DNA from: Hydrogenophaga sp.
Lineage (GTDB): Bacteria > Pseudomonadota > Gammaproteobacteria > Burkholderiales > Burkholderiaceae_C
Length of the DNA: 64,000 nt
NCBI RefSeq assembly: GCF_014773545.1
Contig: NZ_SDDV01000001.1
Location: forward strand, 186,001 to 250,000
Direction: 5' to 3'
Shown here one piece after another: positions 1 through 9,160 of this stretch (its first letter is position 1; each line of letters starts with the position of its first letter). Below the pieces are notes generated by a model. That model searched no databases, was not told the DNA's origin, and worked only from the letters and a program-made list of their open reading frames with translations. The position numbers and the translations under genes were made by a program.

Positions 1-589
1 CCCAATACACCAGCCAGAGCGACAAATAAGCGGCCACCGCCCCCCACAGGGCGGCCGGCAGCGTGGTGTCGGTCAGCCCCAGTGCCGCCGCGCACAGGCC
101 AGCCCAGAGCAAGGGCAGTGTGATGTCGTCGGGCAGCAAGGTGGTGTCCCAGTCGATCCAGGCCAACGCCAGCACGGCAGCAGAAAAACCGCTCCAGGCC
201 AGCGCCTCCCAGCTCAGACCCCAGCGCCAGCCGCACCAGGCAAACAGCGCCGCGCACAACAGCTCGAGCGCCGGGTAGCGCAGGCCGATGGGTGCGGCAC
301 ATTGCCGGCAGCGCCCGCGCAGGGCCAGAAAGCTCAACACCGGAATGTTTTCGAACCAGCGAATCAGGTGGCCGCAATGCACACAGCGCGAACGCGGGCG
401 CAGCAGATTAAAGGGTTCGGCCTGAGTGGGCGCCAGCCGGTCAGTCTCGGCTTGCAACTCGGCGCACTCGGCGGCCCAGCGCAATTCGAGCATCTTGGGC
501 AGGCGATGCACCACTACGTTCAGGAAGCTGCCCACCAACAGGCCGAACAGGCCGAACAGGGCGGCGGCAGCAAGTGGCAAGTCGGGCAT
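1..589 (-). CDS. pilD: Prepilin peptidase / N-methyltransferase PilD (3' end beyond the window)
   Basis: This inner-membrane aspartyl protease cleaves and N-methylates type IV prepilins. About 196 residues are visible. The N-terminus is hydrophobic (GLLVGSFLNVVVHRLP), and the two CxxC pairs (CVHC near residue 70, CRQC near residue 94) are those of the PilD cytoplasmic loop. The IDWDTTLLPD segment carries the first catalytic Asp; the second catalytic motif (GxGD) would lie outside the window. The start is ATG at 589, which shares one base with the pilC stop (TGATG), so translation is probably coupled to pilC. It is the last visible gene of a pilB-pilC-pilD run. The reading was translated by hand from the complement. 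Confidence 0.93.
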   Translation of the reverse strand, partial: MPDLPLAAAALFGLFGLLVGSFLNVVVHRLPKMLELRWAAECAELQAETDRLAPTQAEPFNLLRPRSRCVHCGHLIRWFENIPVLSFLALRGRCRQCAAPIGLRYPALELLCAALFAWCGWRWGLSWEALAWSGFSAAVLALAWIDWDTTLLPDDITLPLLWAGLCAAALGLTDTTLPAALWGAVAAYLSLWLVYW

Positions 590-1806
590 CAAACCACTTG
601 GCCCAACTGGAAGATCGGCAGGTACATGGACACCACGATGCCGCCAATGATGACGCCGAGCACGACGATGATGATCGGCTCCATCAGGCTGGACAGGCCG
701 GCCACCATGTCGTCGACCTCGGCCTCGTAGAAGTCGGCCGCCTTGCTCAGCATGTGGTCGATCGAGCCCGACTCCTCGCCAATGGCGCACATCTGCAGCA
801 CCATGGACGGAAAGAGCTTGGCGTTGATCATGGCGTTGGTCAGGCTGGTGCCGGTCGAGACTTCTTGCTGAATTTTCTCGGTGCCGCGGGCGTAGACCGA
901 ATTGCCGGCTGCACCGCCGACCGAGTCGAGCGCTTCGACCAGCGGAACGCCGGCGGCGAACATGGTCGCCAGCGTGCGGGTCCAGCGGGCAATCACCGAT
1001 TTTTCCACCAGGTTGCCAAAGATCGGAAGTTTCAGCATGATCCGGTCCATGACATGCTGCACCCGCTCGCTGCGCCGCCAGGCCTGCAGCAAGAAGTAGA
1101 TGCCGCCGCCGAGTCCGCCAAAAATCAGCCACCAGTAGGCGGTAAAAAACTCGCTGATGGCGATCACCAGCAGCGTCGGGGCGGGCAGGTCGGCGCCGAA
1201 CGAGGAAAACACCTCTTTGAACGAGGGGATGACGAAGATCATGATCACCGCCACCACCACGAAGGCCACCACGATGACCGAAATCGGATACATCAGCGCC
1301 GACTTGATCTTTGACTTGATCGCCTCGGTTTTTTCCATGTAGACCGCCAGCCGGTCGAGCAGCTCGTCCAGAATGCCGGCCGCTTCCCCGGCTTCGATCA
1401 GATTGCAGTACAGGCTGTCGAAATAGAGGGGATGCTTGCGAAACGCTGCACTGAGCGCGGTGCCGGTCTCGACGTCGCTGCGGATGTCGTTGAGCAGCTT
1501 GGTCACGCTGGGGTTGGCGTTGCCGCGCCCGACGATGTCGAAGGCCTGCAGCAGCGGCACACCGGCTTTCATCATGGTGGCGAGCTGGCGCGTGAAGATG
1601 GCAATGTCTTTGGGCTTGATGCGCCGGCCGGCGCTCATGCGCCGTTTTTTCACCTTGGCAGGGATGATGCCTTGACGGCGCAGCGCCGCCAGCACCTGGT
1701 TTTCTCCTGCCGCGCGCATCTCGCCGCGCAGCAGCTTTCTGTTGCGGTCCTTGCCTTCCCATTCGAAAACAAAGTCCTTGACGTTTTTTGCTGCACTGGT
1801 GGCCAT
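589..1806 (-). CDS. pilC: Type IV pilus inner-membrane platform protein PilC
   Basis: A 405-residue GspF/PilC-family platform protein that anchors pilus assembly in the inner membrane and couples the PilB motor to pilin polymerisation. The two repeated T2SSF domains are visible: the first (about residues 70-190) has FTRQLATMMKAGVPLLQAF, and the second (about 270-395) has RWTRTLATMFAAGVPLVEAL. Three hydrophobic segments occur near 170-200, 220-245 and 375-400. The length matches the family. It lies 24 bp downstream of pilB and overlaps pilD by one base, consistent with one operon. The start ATG at 1806 fits the family N-terminus MATSAAKNVKDFVFEWEGKD. Confidence 0.97.
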   Translation of the reverse strand: MATSAAKNVKDFVFEWEGKDRNRKLLRGEMRAAGENQVLAALRRQGIIPAKVKKRRMSAGRRIKPKDIAIFTRQLATMMKAGVPLLQAFDIVGRGNANPSVTKLLNDIRSDVETGTALSAAFRKHPLYFDSLYCNLIEAGEAAGILDELLDRLAVYMEKTEAIKSKIKSALMYPISVIVVAFVVVAVIMIFVIPSFKEVFSSFGADLPAPTLLVIAISEFFTAYWWLIFGGLGGGIYFLLQAWRRSERVQHVMDRIMLKLPIFGNLVEKSVIARWTRTLATMFAAGVPLVEALDSVGGAAGNSVYARGTEKIQQEVSTGTSLTNAMINAKLFPSMVLQMCAIGEESGSIDHMLSKAADFYEAEVDDMVAGLSSLMEPIIIVVLGVIIGGIVVSMYLPIFQLGQVV

Positions 1807-1830
1807 GGTGTTCTCGCTCTTGGGGCTACG

Positions 1831-3564
1831 TCATTCGTTGGTCACGCTGAGGACTTCTTCCAGCGAAGTCATGCCCTGGCGGACCTTGAGCAGGCCCGAC
1901 TCGCGCAGCGTTCGCACCCCTTCCTTGCCGGCCTGCTGGGCAATGTCGAGCGCGCTGCCGCCGCGCAAGATGATGCGCTGGATTTCCTCCGAAATCGGCA
2001 TCACCTGGTAGATGCCGACGCGGCCCTTGTAGCCGTTGTTGCAGGCCGAGCAGCCGATCGGCTTGTAAGGCGTCCAACTGCCGTCGAGGTCTTCGCTTTT
2101 GAAGCCGGCTTCGAGCAAGGCTTTGCGCGGCACGTCCAGCGGGGCCTTGCAGGTGGGGCAGAGCCGGCGCGCCAGGCGTTGCGCGGTGATCAGAATCACG
2201 CTGGCGGCGATGTTGAACGTGGGAATGCCCATGTTCATCATGCGCGTCAAGGTGGTGGGCGCGTCGTTGGTGTGCAGCGTCGAGAGCACCATGTGGCCGG
2301 TCTGCGCGGCCTTGATGGCGATGTCGGCGGTTTCCAGATCGCGGATTTCTCCGACCATGATCACGTCCGGATCCTGGCGCATGAAGGCCCGCAGCGCAGC
2401 GGCAAAGGTCAGGCCGGCTTTTTCATTCACGTTGACCTGGTTGACCCCGGGCAGGTTGATCTCTGAGGGGTCCTCGGCGGTGGAAATATTGATGCCGGGT
2501 TTGTTCAGGATGTTCAGGCAGGTATAGAGCGAAACCGTTTTGCCGGAACCGGTGGGTCCAGTCACCAGCACCATGCCGTAGGGCCGGACAATGGCGCTCA
2601 TCAGGCGCGCCTTTTCTTCCGGCTCGTAGCCCAGCGCGTCGATGCCGACCTTGGCGCTGCTGGGGTCCAGAATCCGAATCACGATCTTCTCGCCAAACAG
2701 CGTCGGCAGCGTGCTGACGCGAAAGTCTATCGTGCGCCCCGGGCTGACATTGAGTTTCATGCGCCCGTCCTGCGGCACACGCTTCTCGGAGATGTCCATG
2801 CGCGAGATTACTTTGATGCGCGAAGCCAGCTTCTCCTTGATGGCCACCGGCGGTGCGGCAATCTCGCGCAACTCGCCGTCGATGCGAAAGCGCACCCGGT
2901 AGGTGTTTTCGTAGGGCTCGAAATGCAGATCGGAGGCGCGCATGTTGAACGCGTCGAGCAGCATCTTGTGCAAGAACTTGACCACCGGAGCGTCGTCGAC
3001 TTCCGATGCTTTGTCGGCGCTGTCTGGCACCACTGCATCGGTGGCGAGGTCGTCGAACTCGAAGTCGCCGCCGACGATCTGGTCCATCGCCTCATTGAGC
3101 GACACCGACTGGGACGACACCAGTTTGTTGAGCTTGTCGTACTCTGCGATCACCCAGTCCACCCCCAACTGGGTGGCGAACTTGATCTTTTCGCTCATCT
3201 GCTGGTCGGCCGGATCGGCAGTGGCGATCAGCAGCCGGTTGTTGCGCTTGCTCAGCACAACGATGCGGAAATCGGAACAGATTTTCTTGTCGAGCAAATC
3301 CTTGGGCAAGCGCTCGATGTCGATCGAACCGATGTCGATCAAAGGCACGGCGTAGGCGCTCGACATGGTGTGCGCGAGGTCGGCGGCAGAGACGGCGCCC
3401 GATTCGGTGACTTCGGCAATAAAGCTGGTGCGGCTGCTCTGAGCTTTTTTGTACAGATCTTCAGCGGCTTTTTGCTCCAGTTTTCCGGCCGCCACGAGCG
3501 CGCGGCCCAAGCCGGGCAGGGCGATGCTGGCGGCCTCTTGTGTGAGGGATTCGACAAAAACCAT
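1831..3564 (-). CDS. pilB: Type IV pilus extension ATPase PilB
   Basis: A hexameric cytoplasmic ATPase that powers pilus extension; 577 residues from the chosen start. An MshEN/GspE-type N-terminal domain covers about residues 20-150. The ATPase core has Walker A GPTGSGKT at 336-343, followed by the Asp box and His box region (AEDPSEINLPGVNQ, STLHTNDAPTTLTRM). The zinc-binding tetracysteine (CPTC ... CSAC) is near the C-terminus. The frame is open further upstream to 3621, but those extra 19 residues do not resemble the family, so ATG at 3564 is preferred. No strong ribosome-binding site is visible. It is the first gene of the pilBCD group; a retraction ATPase (PilT) is not in the window. Confidence 0.96.
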   Translation of the reverse strand: MVFVESLTQEAASIALPGLGRALVAAGKLEQKAAEDLYKKAQSSRTSFIAEVTESGAVSAADLAHTMSSAYAVPLIDIGSIDIERLPKDLLDKKICSDFRIVVLSKRNNRLLIATADPADQQMSEKIKFATQLGVDWVIAEYDKLNKLVSSQSVSLNEAMDQIVGGDFEFDDLATDAVVPDSADKASEVDDAPVVKFLHKMLLDAFNMRASDLHFEPYENTYRVRFRIDGELREIAAPPVAIKEKLASRIKVISRMDISEKRVPQDGRMKLNVSPGRTIDFRVSTLPTLFGEKIVIRILDPSSAKVGIDALGYEPEEKARLMSAIVRPYGMVLVTGPTGSGKTVSLYTCLNILNKPGINISTAEDPSEINLPGVNQVNVNEKAGLTFAAALRAFMRQDPDVIMVGEIRDLETADIAIKAAQTGHMVLSTLHTNDAPTTLTRMMNMGIPTFNIAASVILITAQRLARRLCPTCKAPLDVPRKALLEAGFKSEDLDGSWTPYKPIGCSACNNGYKGRVGIYQVMPISEEIQRIILRGGSALDIAQQAGKEGVRTLRESGLLKVRQGMTSLEEVLSVTNE

Positions 3565-3660
3565 AGAGTCGTAATCTAACGCAATTCGAGGGCTTGCCGC
3601 CTCGGATATTTCACGGCGCATTCCCAGGCGCGCCCATCAGCGGGCTGCAGCGGCTCGGAT

Positions 3661-3687
3661 GCCCTGCGCGCCAAGGCCGCGCAGGGC
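3661..3687. terminator. GC-rich hairpin after ybdK, possible terminator
   Basis: A perfect 9-bp inverted repeat (GCCCTGCGC / GCGCAGGGC) with a 9-nt loop lies 18 bp beyond the stop of the leftward ybdK-like gene and about 100 bp upstream of pilB. It has no T-run on either side, so it is not a textbook intrinsic terminator. It may help end ybdK transcription or act in the pilB leader. Confidence 0.3.
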
Positions 3688-3704
3688 ATCGAATTGCGCC
3701 GCTG

Positions 3705-4841
3705 TCAGCTTGCTGCCTGGTCAGGCCCATGGCGCATGGCATCGACGCTGGCGCGCACCACCGCCTGTACGCTGCCGCTCTGACCAAAGCAGCGCCGCAG
3801 GTACGCAGCATCGTTGCCTTGGGTGAGCGTGCGCTCAATTTCCTCGAGTGCCGCCGACGACCGCAGCGCCTCGGCGTGAGGAGCCAGCCGGTTCACAGTG
3901 GCCAGCACATCGTCGCGGATGCTGATCTGCTCGCGCGTCTTGGGCTTGACCATCATCCCGTCCAGGCCGAAGCGGCAGGCCTGGAATCGGTTGTACGTGT
4001 AGACGAGGTAATCGTCCTCCTCGGGTCGGGACTCTTCGCGCTCGAGCAGGCAGCGGCACAAGGCCTGAAGATAGCAGGCCAGGGCCGCCGCCCGCTCTAC
4101 CGTCAGCGGCGTGTCGCAGACGCGCAGTTCGATGGTGCCGTACTCGGGCTTGGGCCGAATGTCCCAGTAGAAGTCTTTCATGGATTTGACCACCCCGGTG
4201 GATTCCATCTTGATGAAATAAGCGTTGGCGAACTCGTCCCAGTCCAGCACGAACGGAGCCCTACCGCTGAGCGGAAAGGCAAACACCGAGTTTAGTCGGG
4301 CCGAGTCGAACAAGGTGTCGATGCCTTGCGAGAACGGCGATGAGGCCGACAAGGCGATGAAGTGCGGCACATAACGGTTAAGCGAGTGCAGAAGAAACAG
4401 GGCTTCGTCGGCACTGGCGCAGCCGATATGCACATGCTGGCCGAACACGGTGAACTGCTTGGCCAGGTAGCCGTACAGACCCGAGAGTTCCTGGAACCGG
4501 GGTTTGGAGAAAATGCGCTGTTCAAACCAGCGTTGGAACGGGTGCGTGCCACCGCCAGCCAACTCGATATTGATGCGGTCGCCAGCGGCTACCAGGGCGT
4601 CGCGCATGTGCTGCAGTTGCGCCAGCAAGGGCGCGTGCTCGCGCTGCACGCTGGTGGCGATTTCAATCATGCTCTGTGTCATTTCGGGTGTCACCACACC
4701 TGGAAACGGCTTGCGCCCGAGCAGCTCCAGCAAGTCATTGGCGCTGCTGGACAGGTCCAAGTCGTAGGTGTTGACCAGTTGCAACTCCAGCTCCACTCCC
4801 ATGGTCAGGGAGTCAGAAGATTTGAAGGGTTCAAGTGGCAT
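3705..4841 (-). CDS. ybdK: YbdK-family carboxylate-amine ligase (glutamate-cysteine ligase-like)
   Basis: A 378-residue member of the GCS2 family, whose E. coli member YbdK has weak gamma-glutamylcysteine ligase activity; the true substrate here is unknown. The family N-terminal motif [11 protein letters not shown] is at residues 14-24, and [10 protein letters not shown] and [22 protein letters not shown] are further conserved blocks. The length is normal. The gene lies 18 bp downstream of a cation:proton antiporter gene in the same direction, so the two are probably co-transcribed. The start at 4841 keeps the family's short leader before the MGVELE motif; the ribosome-binding site is weak. 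Identification of the family is secure, the biological reaction is not. Confidence 0.88.
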   Translation of the reverse strand: MPLEPFKSSDSLTMGVELELQLVNTYDLDLSSSANDLLELLGRKPFPGVVTPEMTQSMIEIATSVQREHAPLLAQLQHMRDALVAAGDRINIELAGGGTHPFQRWFEQRIFSKPRFQELSGLYGYLAKQFTVFGQHVHIGCASADEALFLLHSLNRYVPHFIALSASSPFSQGIDTLFDSARLNSVFAFPLSGRAPFVLDWDEFANAYFIKMESTGVVKSMKDFYWDIRPKPEYGTIELRVCDTPLTVERAAALACYLQALCRCLLEREESRPEEDDYLVYTYNRFQACRFGLDGMMVKPKTREQISIRDDVLATVNRLAPHAEALRSSAALEEIERTLTQGNDAAYLRRCFGQSGSVQAVVRASVDAMRHGPDQAAS

Positions 4842-4859
4842 CTGGCAGCTCCGAATGTG

Positions 4860-6050
4860 TCACGCCTGCCGGGTGACATGGGTTTCACGTGCCGCCATCA
4901 GGGCGCGCTGGGTGAGCACCGGCCCGAGCAGCTCTTGCAGCAGCAGCATGGCGGCCATGACCGAGAGCACCTGTGCCGCCGGGTCGAACCCGAGCAGACG
5001 GCTTTGCTCGAGCAGCAAGATGGCAAAGACCGACATGGGGGTCAGCGCCAGCCCGGTCATCAGTCCCTTGCGTTCGGTGATGCCGGACAGGCGCGCCACG
5101 GCCACATTGCAAGCCACCTTGGACAGGGTGCGGACCGCGATCAGCACCAGCCCCAGGACGATACCGGTGGCAAGGTCGGCCCAGTTTATCAAGGAGGCGA
5201 TGTAGACGAACAGGAACACCGCCAGCAAGTCGCCGATGGTGCCGAAGTCACGCTGTGCGTTGGTCAGGTGCACCCGCCGGCTTCGGGCCACGATGCCGAA
5301 GATGAGCGCTGCCAGCAAAGGCGACAGCTTCAGCCCATAGGCCATGGTGGTCAGCAGCAGCACCGCCAGGGCGAACACCACGGTGACAGCTCGTTCTTGC
5401 GCAGCGCGCTGGCGCAGCAGCATGGGGGTTGCCACCCCCAGCAGCGCGCCGATACCCACCGATGTCAGGAGCACGTGAATGCTGCCAAAAGCCGCCAACG
5501 CCAGGTCTGCGCTGATGCTCAGGTGCCAGTAACCGATGACCAGCTTGAGTGCCAGCACCGACAGTATGCAGTTGATGGCACACAGATGCAGCACACGCTC
5601 GGTGACCTGACCGACACTGCGCAGTTCGTTGGCCACCCGGACAATGCCCGCCGGCGAGGCCGCGATCGACAGCGCTGCGATGACGAGGGATGCGTCCTGG
5701 GTCAGACCAAAGGAGTGACATGTCAGGTAAATCAGGGTGAAGGTGATCAGTGACTCGAGCACCCCCACGGCCGCCACCCAGGGGTTGTGCCAAAACCAGC
5801 GCAGGTTGATGCGATAACCCAACTCGAACAGCACCAGCGACAGCGCCACATTGGCCAGAAAGGGCAGGCCCGGCACCGCGCCGGTCAGGCCGGGCAGGTT
5901 CAGCAGGCCGCCCAGCAGACCGACGGCGACGTAGCTGCTGACGCGGGGAATCAGCCAGAGCTCGTGCAAACGCTCGCCAACGAACCAGGCCAGCAGCAGC
6001 ACCAGCGGCCAGGCCATGGACTGCAGCAGAAAATTGAAATCGCTCACCAT
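4860..6050 (-). CDS. CPA2-type cation:proton antiporter, membrane domain only
   Basis: A 396-residue polytopic inner-membrane protein of the monovalent cation:proton antiporter-2 class (Kef/sodium-hydrogen exchanger type). Roughly eleven to twelve hydrophobic segments fill the whole length, with family-like stretches such as VGLLGGLLNLPGL, SIAASPAGIVRVANELRSVGQVTERVLHLCAIN and LKLSPLLAALIFGIVARS. There is no C-terminal RCK/TrkA-N domain of the kind that gates KefB/KefC, so any regulation must come from elsewhere. ATG at 6050 is chosen over the longer open frame (6095) because a GGAG box sits about 10 nt upstream. It precedes the ybdK-like gene by 18 bp. The ion specificity (K+ or Na+) cannot be told from sequence alone. 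Confidence 0.85.
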   Translation of the reverse strand: MVSDFNFLLQSMAWPLVLLLAWFVGERLHELWLIPRVSSYVAVGLLGGLLNLPGLTGAVPGLPFLANVALSLVLFELGYRINLRWFWHNPWVAAVGVLESLITFTLIYLTCHSFGLTQDASLVIAALSIAASPAGIVRVANELRSVGQVTERVLHLCAINCILSVLALKLVIGYWHLSISADLALAAFGSIHVLLTSVGIGALLGVATPMLLRQRAAQERAVTVVFALAVLLLTTMAYGLKLSPLLAALIFGIVARSRRVHLTNAQRDFGTIGDLLAVFLFVYIASLINWADLATGIVLGLVLIAVRTLSKVACNVAVARLSGITERKGLMTGLALTPMSVFAILLLEQSRLLGFDPAAQVLSVMAAMLLLQELLGPVLTQRALMAARETHVTRQA

Positions 6051-6698
6051 GGGGGTCTCCAGAAGGGGTGGCCGACAGGCCGGTTGGCCTGGCACCCATC
6101 GCTTCGTCGGGACGGGGTGCCGGTGTTCTATTGAACCGGCTCAGGGCGAACGGTTGATATTTCACCGGGCCGGAGCAATAGTGATTCAGCGCTCAGGCTG
6201 CGAAACGAATGGAAAATTCTTGCAGGCGGAGCTTTTGCAAGGCCTCGCACAGCCGCCGTTTTGACCTGCTGGGGCACGGTTTTTTCATTCTACAGGCCAA
6301 AAACAGCGTTTTCTTCATCGAAAGCCTCTCGTCCAGCAGATCGGTCAGACGTGGCCCGTAACCGTGAGCCTTCAGTTGCAGACGTCGCAGCACATGGGTG
6401 ATCTGGCTGCCGAACCCGCGCATGAGCAAAGGGTGGAGCCGGAATGCGGCCAGTGCGGCACGTGACGGGCTCAGCAGCGACTGGAGTTTGGTGGTGCGGT
6501 GACGCTGGCCAGGCGCATCAAGCGTATGCAGGTGCCGTGCGCTGCGCGAAAAAGGGTGATGTGTGCATCCCTGGTCGCGTCGAATACGACTTTTCAGGTG
6601 GCCTGTTGTGCCCCACAAGGCCGAGCGTACACTCGATCGGCGCAGGTGCCGCCAAGCGAAAAATCACTGGCTGCCAAGCCGCTTGCCAGGACTTGAAC
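6051..6698. other. Intergenic stretch without a recognised gene
   Basis: About 650 bp between the antiporter gene and tRNA-Ser. It contains a REP-like repeat at 6136-6174. A leftward open frame of 141 codons (6193-6618) crosses most of it, with a moderately protein-like middle (LLMRGFGSQITHVLRRLQLK) but no family resemblance and no clear ribosome-binding site. I see no convincing gene; a small unknown protein or a decayed gene cannot be excluded. Confidence 0.5.
6136..6174. repeat. REP-like dispersed repeat, single arm plus flank
   Basis: A 39-bp stretch beginning CCGGCTCAGGGCGAACGG matches 46490-46528 at 36 of 39 positions, including the shared flank ending CCGGGCCGGA. The opposite arm seen at 46460-46480 is missing here. 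It belongs to the same family as the palindrome inside mfd near 58.6 kb. Confidence 0.75.
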
Positions 6699-6790
6699 TG
6701 GCGGAGAGAGAGGGATTCGAACCCTCGGTACAGCAAAAACTGTACGCCGGATTTCGAATCCGGTGCATTCGACCACTCTGCCATCTCTCC
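6699..6790 (-). tRNA. tRNA-Ser (anticodon CGA)
   Basis: The complement folds as a class II tRNA. The acceptor stem is GGAGAGA paired with TCTCTCC, the anticodon stem-loop is CCGGA-TTCGAAA-TCCGG with anticodon CGA (reads UCG), there is a long variable arm (GTACAG...CTGTAC), and the T arm is GAGGG-TTCGAAT-CCCTC. The discriminator base is G and the 3' CCA is encoded (6699-6701). With CCA the gene is 92 nt, normal for serine tRNA. It stands alone. Confidence 0.97.
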
Positions 6791-7038
6791 GCGTCGAAGC
6801 CCGGCATTGTAACAGGGCTGGCTGCGTTGGCGTCTGCCAAGACCAATCGACCGGAGGCTGAACGCTTTTCCATCAAGCACGCAACACGACACCAGCGGCG
6901 TCGCCATTTCTTGCCCGCCCGCTCCATGACGGCCCACTCAGGCGCGTCCAAGGGCCGAATTTAACGTGCAAAGACTGTCGAACAAGATGAATGAAAATAA
7001 AGCGCCCTCAAGCGCGGCCAGCAAAATGCATGCGGCGA

Positions 7039-7581
7039 TCAGGGGCGAGGGCATGGGGGCGGGGCATGGCGCAGACCAAGCGCTGCTTGCTCCAACACAA
7101 GCAGGGCGGCTTTGCGGTCGAGCCCACCCGCATAGCCGCACAGCGCGCCTTGGCGGCCCAGCACGCGGTGGCAGGGCAGCACCAGAGCCAGCGGGTTGCG
7201 CCCGAGCGCGAGCCCGACCGCCCGGGCGGCTTTGGGACGGCCCAGCAGGTCCGCCAACTCGCCGTAGCTGCAGGTTTGCCCGGCCGGGATATGCTGCAAG
7301 GCGTGCCAGACCGATTGCTGGAACGGCGTGCCAACGCACACATCCAGGGGCAGATCGAAGTGCAGCCGCTCGGCCCGGAAATAGGCGCGCAACTGCTTGA
7401 TCGCTGCCAGCAGAATCGGGTGCTCCGGGTCGTTGACCCAAGTCTGCAGCAAGGCATCGCTGGGGCTGTGGCACTGCGACGTGAACCACACGCCGCTCAG
7501 TCCGTGCGCGCTGGCAGCCAGCCGCAGCGGACCCAGCGGTGAATCGGTGCGGCTGTGCGCCCGCGCGGGGTTTTGGTGCAT
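7039..7581 (-). CDS. ogt: Methylated-DNA--[protein]-cysteine S-methyltransferase
   Basis: A suicide DNA-repair protein of 180 residues that moves the alkyl group from O6-alkylguanine to its own cysteine. The C-terminal domain contains the helix-turn-helix block GTPFQQSVWHALQHIPAGQT and the active-site motif PCHRV, followed by GGLDRKAALLVLE. The N-terminal domain (SPLGPLRLAASAHGLSGV) is the Ogt-like type without Ada's extra zinc domain. ATG at 7581 is preceded by GGAG about 12 nt upstream; the longer open frame to 7710 encodes residues unlike the family. It is divergent from the phosphomannomutase gene, and the 103 bp between them carry that gene's likely promoter. Confidence 0.94.
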   Translation of the reverse strand: MHQNPARAHSRTDSPLGPLRLAASAHGLSGVWFTSQCHSPSDALLQTWVNDPEHPILLAAIKQLRAYFRAERLHFDLPLDVCVGTPFQQSVWHALQHIPAGQTCSYGELADLLGRPKAARAVGLALGRNPLALVLPCHRVLGRQGALCGYAGGLDRKAALLVLEQAALGLRHAPPPCPRP

Positions 7582-7626
7582 GGCTTGAACTCCGGTGTGG
7601 GTGGCGCGCTCCAGGTGCGCCGGCGC

Positions 7627-7656
7627 TTGGGGCGGCAGCGGGCTGCGGCCTACAAT
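7627..7656 (+). promoter_or_regulatory. Candidate sigma-70 promoter for the phosphomannomutase gene
   Basis: TTGGGG (7627-7632), an 18-bp spacer and TACAAT (7651-7656) sit 28 bp before the ATG at 7685. The -10 box is good and the -35 is weak. This is pattern recognition only. Confidence 0.4.
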
Positions 7657-7684
7657 GCCCCGACCTTTGCCCTGGAACATCTTC

Positions 7685-9079
7685 ATGCACATTGTCGCCT
7701 CCATCTTCAAAGCCTATGACATCCGGGGTCGGGTGCCAAACGAATTGAACCCAGCCGTCGCCCACGCCCTGGGCCTGGCGTTCGGCGCCGCAGCGCAGCA
7801 GCAGGGCGAGCGCACGGTGGCGGTTGGGCGCGATGGTCGGCTCAGTGGCCCGGCGCTGTCGGCCGCCTTGATCCGCGGCCTGGTCGATGCCGGTCTGGAG
7901 GTGATCGACATTGGTCTGGCCACCACGCCCATGCTGTACTTTGCTGCCAGCACCTTGTGCACCAGCGGCATCCAGGTCACCGGCAGCCACAACCCGAAAG
8001 ACTACAACGGCTTCAAGATGGTGCTGGCCGGTCGGGCGATTTATGGCGAGGACATCCAGGCCTTGCGCCGCACCATCGAAGCCGACAACGGGCAGCGTGC
8101 AGACGGTGGCAGCGTGCGCCAGGTGGACGTGCTGGCCTCCTACACCGACCGCATCGTGGGCGATGTGAAGCTGGCGCGGCCCATGAAACTGGTGCTCGAC
8201 TGCGGCAACGGCATCGCCGGCGCCTCGGCGCCGGCCCTGTTCCGCGCGCTGGGCTGCGAGGTGATCGAGCTCTTCAGCGAGGTGGACGGCAACTTCCCCA
8301 ACCACCACCCCGACCCGAGCAAGCCCGAGAACCTGCAAGACCTGATGCGAACCCTGCGCGAAACCGACGCTGAACTCGGCCTGGCGTTCGACGGCGACGG
8401 TGACCGCCTGGGCATCGTGACCAAAGAGGGCAACAACATCTACCCGGACCGGCAGATGATTTTGTTCGCGCAGGACGTGTTGTCGCGCGTGCCGGGCGGC
8501 CACATCGTTTTCGACGTCAAGTGTTCGCAGCGCCTGGCCCCGGCGATCGAGGCGGCCGGCGGCGTGGCGCACATTTACAAGACCGGGCATTCGCTCATCA
8601 AGGCGCGCATGAAGGAGCTGGGCAGCCCGCTCGGTGGCGAAATGAGCGGCCACATCTTCTTTAAAGAACGCTGGTTCGGTTTTGACGACGGCAGCTACGC
8701 CGGCGCGCGCCTGCTGGAAATCCTCAGCCGCAGCCCGGACGCCAACGCCGTGCTCAATGGCCTGCCCAGCAGCCACAGCACGCCCGAACTCAACGTCGAT
8801 TGTGCCGAAGGCGAGCCGCACCGCGTGGTAGAAAAGCTGGTGGCGCTGGCGCGTGCCTATCCGCCGTTTGGCACCCCGGCCAAAGTTTCGACCATAGACG
8901 GCGTGCGCGTCGACTGGCCGGACGGCTTTGGCCTCATTCGCGCCTCCAACACCACGCCGGTGCTGGTGCTGCGCTTTGAAGGGCAGACGCCGAGCGCCCT
9001 GCACCGCATAGAGGCCGCCATGCTGGCGCTGCTCAAACACGCCAAGCCGGACGCGCTGGTTGGTAAAAGTCAGCACTGA
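7685..9079 (+). CDS. manB: Phosphomannomutase / phosphoglucomutase
   Basis: A 464-residue alpha-D-phosphohexomutase that interconverts hexose 1- and 6-phosphates (mannose or glucose) for nucleotide-sugar synthesis. Family landmarks are all present: the phosphoserine loop TGSHNP with Ser101, the metal-binding loop DGDGDR around 236-241, the sugar-binding GEMSGH at 318-323 and the C-terminal phosphate loop RASNTTPVLVLRFEG. The length matches the bacterial PMM/PGM (AlgC/ManB) group. ATG at 7685 is chosen because the protein proper begins MHIVASIFKAYDIRG; the longer frame from 7595 adds an unrelated leader. It probably supplies precursors for the LPS and glycan genes nearby. The symbol manB is by family; algC is equally defensible. 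Confidence 0.93.
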   Translation: MHIVASIFKAYDIRGRVPNELNPAVAHALGLAFGAAAQQQGERTVAVGRDGRLSGPALSAALIRGLVDAGLEVIDIGLATTPMLYFAASTLCTSGIQVTGSHNPKDYNGFKMVLAGRAIYGEDIQALRRTIEADNGQRADGGSVRQVDVLASYTDRIVGDVKLARPMKLVLDCGNGIAGASAPALFRALGCEVIELFSEVDGNFPNHHPDPSKPENLQDLMRTLRETDAELGLAFDGDGDRLGIVTKEGNNIYPDRQMILFAQDVLSRVPGGHIVFDVKCSQRLAPAIEAAGGVAHIYKTGHSLIKARMKELGSPLGGEMSGHIFFKERWFGFDDGSYAGARLLEILSRSPDANAVLNGLPSSHSTPELNVDCAEGEPHRVVEKLVALARAYPPFGTPAKVSTIDGVRVDWPDGFGLIRASNTTPVLVLRFEGQTPSALHRIEAAMLALLKHAKPDALVGKSQH

Positions 9080-9160
9080 TCCTCCTGGTTACTGGCTCAC
9101 TTCCCCCTGTGTTTCTGGGTTTCAGACGCCTCGCACCGGTTGAGGTGCTGGTGCTGGCTG

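Noticed and set aside
574-2466. Two long plus-strand open frames (574-1314 and 1432-2466)
   Set aside because: They are antisense to pilC and pilB, whose protein families are unmistakable.
4362-5753. A 463-codon open frame on the plus strand
   Set aside because: It is antisense to both ybdK and the antiporter gene, which have clear family motifs; it is Gln/His-rich and unrelated to any family.
6193-6618. A 141-codon leftward frame upstream of tRNA-Ser
   Set aside because: No ribosome-binding site, no family resemblance and uneven composition; kept only as part of the intergenic description.
6938-9076. A 712-codon open frame on the minus strand
   Set aside because: It is antisense to the phosphomannomutase gene, has His/Gln/Arg-rich composition typical of high-GC shadow frames, and no family resemblance.
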